Assembly (NCBI GenBank): GCA_905203765.1
Contig: CAJKXC010000041.1
Span: forward strand, 1-23,382
Source: an uncultured Bacteroides sp.
GTDB taxonomy: Bacteria > Bacteroidota > Bacteroidia > Bacteroidales > Bacteroidaceae
Length of the DNA: 23,382 nt
Direction: 5' to 3'
Of this stretch, positions 21,686 to 23,382 are shown one piece after another (positions within the stretch are counted from its first letter, which is position 1; each line of letters begins with the position of its first letter). The notes below the pieces were generated by a model that had not been told where the DNA came from, made no database searches, and saw only the letters and a program-made list of their open reading frames with translations. The position numbers were made by a program, and so were the translations under genes.

Positions 21686-21725
21686 TATCTTTGTGCAGTT
21701 GTGCCCATACATAAACAGCGCACAA
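21686..21725 (+). promoter_or_regulatory. -7 box and 5'-end hairpin of the OmpA/TPR lipoprotein gene
   Basis: TATCTTTG (21686-21693) matches the -7 consensus; the -33 region is poor (GTTA at 21661). TTGTGC (21699-21704) pairs with GCACAA (21720-21725), at the predicted 5' end of a leader of about 75 nt. Confidence 0.6.
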
Positions 21726-21773
21726 ACATTGAATAGACAAATTTCAATTACAAACAATTAAATTATACCTAAA

Positions 21774-23382
21774 ATGACTAAGAAACTGTATTTGCCTTTG
21801 TTAATGGCTATGGTTGTTGCATTGCTGACATCGTGCAGCAGCAAGATGGGTGAATTGTCATCGGACTATTTCACTGTAACCCCTCAAGTATTGGAAGCGG
21901 TAGGCGGTAAAGTACCTGCTACTATCAATGGAAAATTCCCCGAAAAGTACTTCAACAAGAAAGCTGTAGTAGAAGTAACTCCGGTGTTGAAATGGAACGG
22001 CGGCGAAGCCAAAGGCCAGCCTGCAGTATTCCAGGGTGAGAAAGTGGAAGGTAACGACCAAACGATCTCTTACAAGATGGGCGGTAACTACACAATGAAA
22101 ACTTCTTTCGACTATGTACCCGAAATGGCAAAGTCGGAACTGTACCTTGAATTCAAGGCTACTGTCGGTAAGAAGACAATCACTATCCCTGCTGTAAAGG
22201 TTGCTGATGGTGTGATCTCTACTTCAGAAATGATCGGCCAGACACTGGGCAGCGCCAATCCGGCTAACGGTGACGACGCTTTCCAACGTATCATCAAAGA
22301 AAAGCATGACGCCAACATCATGTTCTTGATTCAACAAGCCAATGTACGCGCCAGCGAACTGAAGACTGCCAAAGACTTCGGCCAGGAAGTGAAGAATATT
22401 GATGAAGCTGCCAACAAGAAGATCAGCAACATCGAAATTTCCGCTTATGCTTCTCCTGATGGTGGTGTAGGTCTGAATACCAAACTGGCAGAAAACCGCC
22501 AGGACAATACTGCAAAGGTTATCAACAAGGACTTGAAGAAGTCTAAGATCGACGCAGCAGTTGATACTAAATATACAGCTCAGGACTGGGCAGGTTTCCA
22601 AGAACTGGTTTCTAAATCCAACATCCAGGATAAGGAACTTATTCTCCGCGTTCTGTCCATGTACTCTGACCCTGAACAAAGAGAGCAGGAAATCAAGAAT
22701 ATCTCTTCTGTATACAAGACTTTGGCTGACGAAGTTCTGCCGCAGTTGCGTCGTTCCCGTTTGACTTTGAACTACGAAATCATCGGTAAGTCTGACGACG
22801 AAATCGCAAGTCTGGCTGCCAGCGATGCCAAGCAGTTGAACATCGAAGAATTGCTCTACGCTGCAACTCTGACAAAAGATCCGGCTAAGCAAGAAGCTAT
22901 CTTCACAAAAGCTACCCAAATCTATCCGAATGATTTCCGTGCTTACAACAACTTAGGTAAGCTGGCTTACCAGGCAGGTAACCTTGACAAAGCTGAAAGC
23001 TACTTCAAGAAGGCCGCTTCTGTAAAGGATGCTCCCGAAGTGAACATGAACCTGGGTCTGATTGCTTTGGCAAAGGGTGACAAGGCTGCTTCTGAAACTT
23101 ATCTGAGCAAGGCTTCCGGTTCTAAGGAACTGAACGAGGCACTGGGTAACCTGTACGTAGCTCAAGGACAATATGACAGAGCTGTAAACTCATTCGGCGA
23201 CACAAAGACCAACAGTGCAGCTTTGGCACAGATCCTGGCTAAGGACTACAACAAGGCTAAGAGCACACTGGCAAGCGTTGAAAAACCGGATGCTTACACA
23301 GACTACCTGATGGCTGTACTTGGTGCAAGAACCAACAACACTTCTATGGTAACCAGCAGCCTGAAGAGCGCTGTTGCCAAGA
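21774..23382 (+). CDS. OmpA-like/TPR lipoprotein, 3' end outside window
   Basis: The frame opens at ATG 21774 and stays open to the window end (536 complete codons). The signal peptide ends in lipobox LTSC (Cys21). The following SSKMGEL lacks the acidic export signal seen in the lipoprotein at 12568, so the protein probably stays on the periplasmic face. Residues about 22-170 are a beta-rich domain of unknown type. About 217-260 resemble an OmpA C-terminal peptidoglycan-binding motif (IEISAYASPDGG, then NTKLAENRQDNTAKVI). From about 375 onward TPR units are clear (FRAYNNLGKLAYQAGNLDKA, then VNMNLGLIALAKGDKAA). Codon choice is biased to the preferred set (GGT, AAG, CTG), unlike the kinase pair, suggesting high expression. 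Likely an abundant envelope protein tethering outer membrane and wall (inference). Confidence 0.85.
   Translation, partial: MTKKLYLPLLMAMVVALLTSCSSKMGELSSDYFTVTPQVLEAVGGKVPATINGKFPEKYFNKKAVVEVTPVLKWNGGEAKGQPAVFQGEKVEGNDQTISYKMGGNYTMKTSFDYVPEMAKSELYLEFKATVGKKTITIPAVKVADGVISTSEMIGQTLGSANPANGDDAFQRIIKEKHDANIMFLIQQANVRASELKTAKDFGQEVKNIDEAANKKISNIEISAYASPDGGVGLNTKLAENRQDNTAKVINKDLKKSKIDAAVDTKYTAQDWAGFQELVSKSNIQDKELILRVLSMYSDPEQREQEIKNISSVYKTLADEVLPQLRRSRLTLNYEIIGKSDDEIASLAASDAKQLNIEELLYAATLTKDPAKQEAIFTKATQIYPNDFRAYNNLGKLAYQAGNLDKAESYFKKAASVKDAPEVNMNLGLIALAKGDKAASETYLSKASGSKELNEALGNLYVAQGQYDRAVNSFGDTKTNSAALAQILAKDYNKAKSTLASVEKPDAYTDYLMAVLGARTNNTSMVTSSLKSAVAK

Overview
The window reads as chromosomal DNA of a Bacteroides species (order Bacteroidales). 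The support is the protein set (membrane wHTH regulator plus OMP_b-brl-type barrel, HU-like proteins, TPR-type hybrid-less histidine kinases, YfhO protein), the repeated occurrence of the Bacteroides -7 promoter box TAnnTTTG ahead of genes, weak Shine-Dalgarno sequences, and Bacteroides-style lipoproteins. Most genes are housekeeping or core; the accessory-looking parts are 273-3900, 10565-13056 and 15001-18026.

Layout. 1-197 is the 3' end of rpsO with its terminator. 273-3900 holds a double-spanning membrane regulator with a C-terminal OmpR-type winged helix, a 409-bp gap containing a GC-rich 47/48-bp inverted-repeat element and a run of TGTCAG direct repeats at 11-bp spacing, and then a 779-residue outer-membrane barrel protein; I read these as one signalling/outer-membrane unit. 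4040-6363 is an XRE-cupin regulator followed by an acyl-CoA ligase. 6448-7866 is ahcY, followed by a YfhO-type polytopic membrane protein (7978-10494). Two copies of the same short palindromic element, with arms built from 7-bp repeats and a 25-nt core, sit just before the ligase and just before the YfhO gene. 10565-11203 (minus strand) is an HU-like protein fused to a winged helix, with four tandem 22-bp palindromic repeats in its leader. 11689-13056 encodes a secreted protein and a probable surface lipoprotein. The gap 13057-13333 contains a well-formed minus-strand promoter and a hairpin/T-tract about 110 bp downstream, i.e. a candidate small RNA.

13334-14892 is rbfA plus an overlapping LolC/E-type permease gene. 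15001-18026 is a pair of overlapping histidine-kinase genes: the first has an almost bare sensor and an intact kinase core, the second a large TPR-like periplasmic sensor and a kinase core that has lost the phosphoacceptor His and all ATP-binding motifs. Converging on this pair is a minus-strand operon aroQ-pyk-O-methyltransferase (20581-18031). Divergent from aroQ is xerD (20687-21637), then a truncated OmpA/TPR lipoprotein (from 21774) running off the end.

The strongest candidates for undescribed biology are the kinase/pseudokinase pair, the membrane wHTH regulator with its PhoB-box-like repeats before the barrel gene, the 22-bp palindrome array before the HU-wHTH gene, the heptad-armed palindromic elements, and the minus-strand candidate sRNA. 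No tRNA, rRNA, CRISPR array or insertion-sequence transposase was seen.
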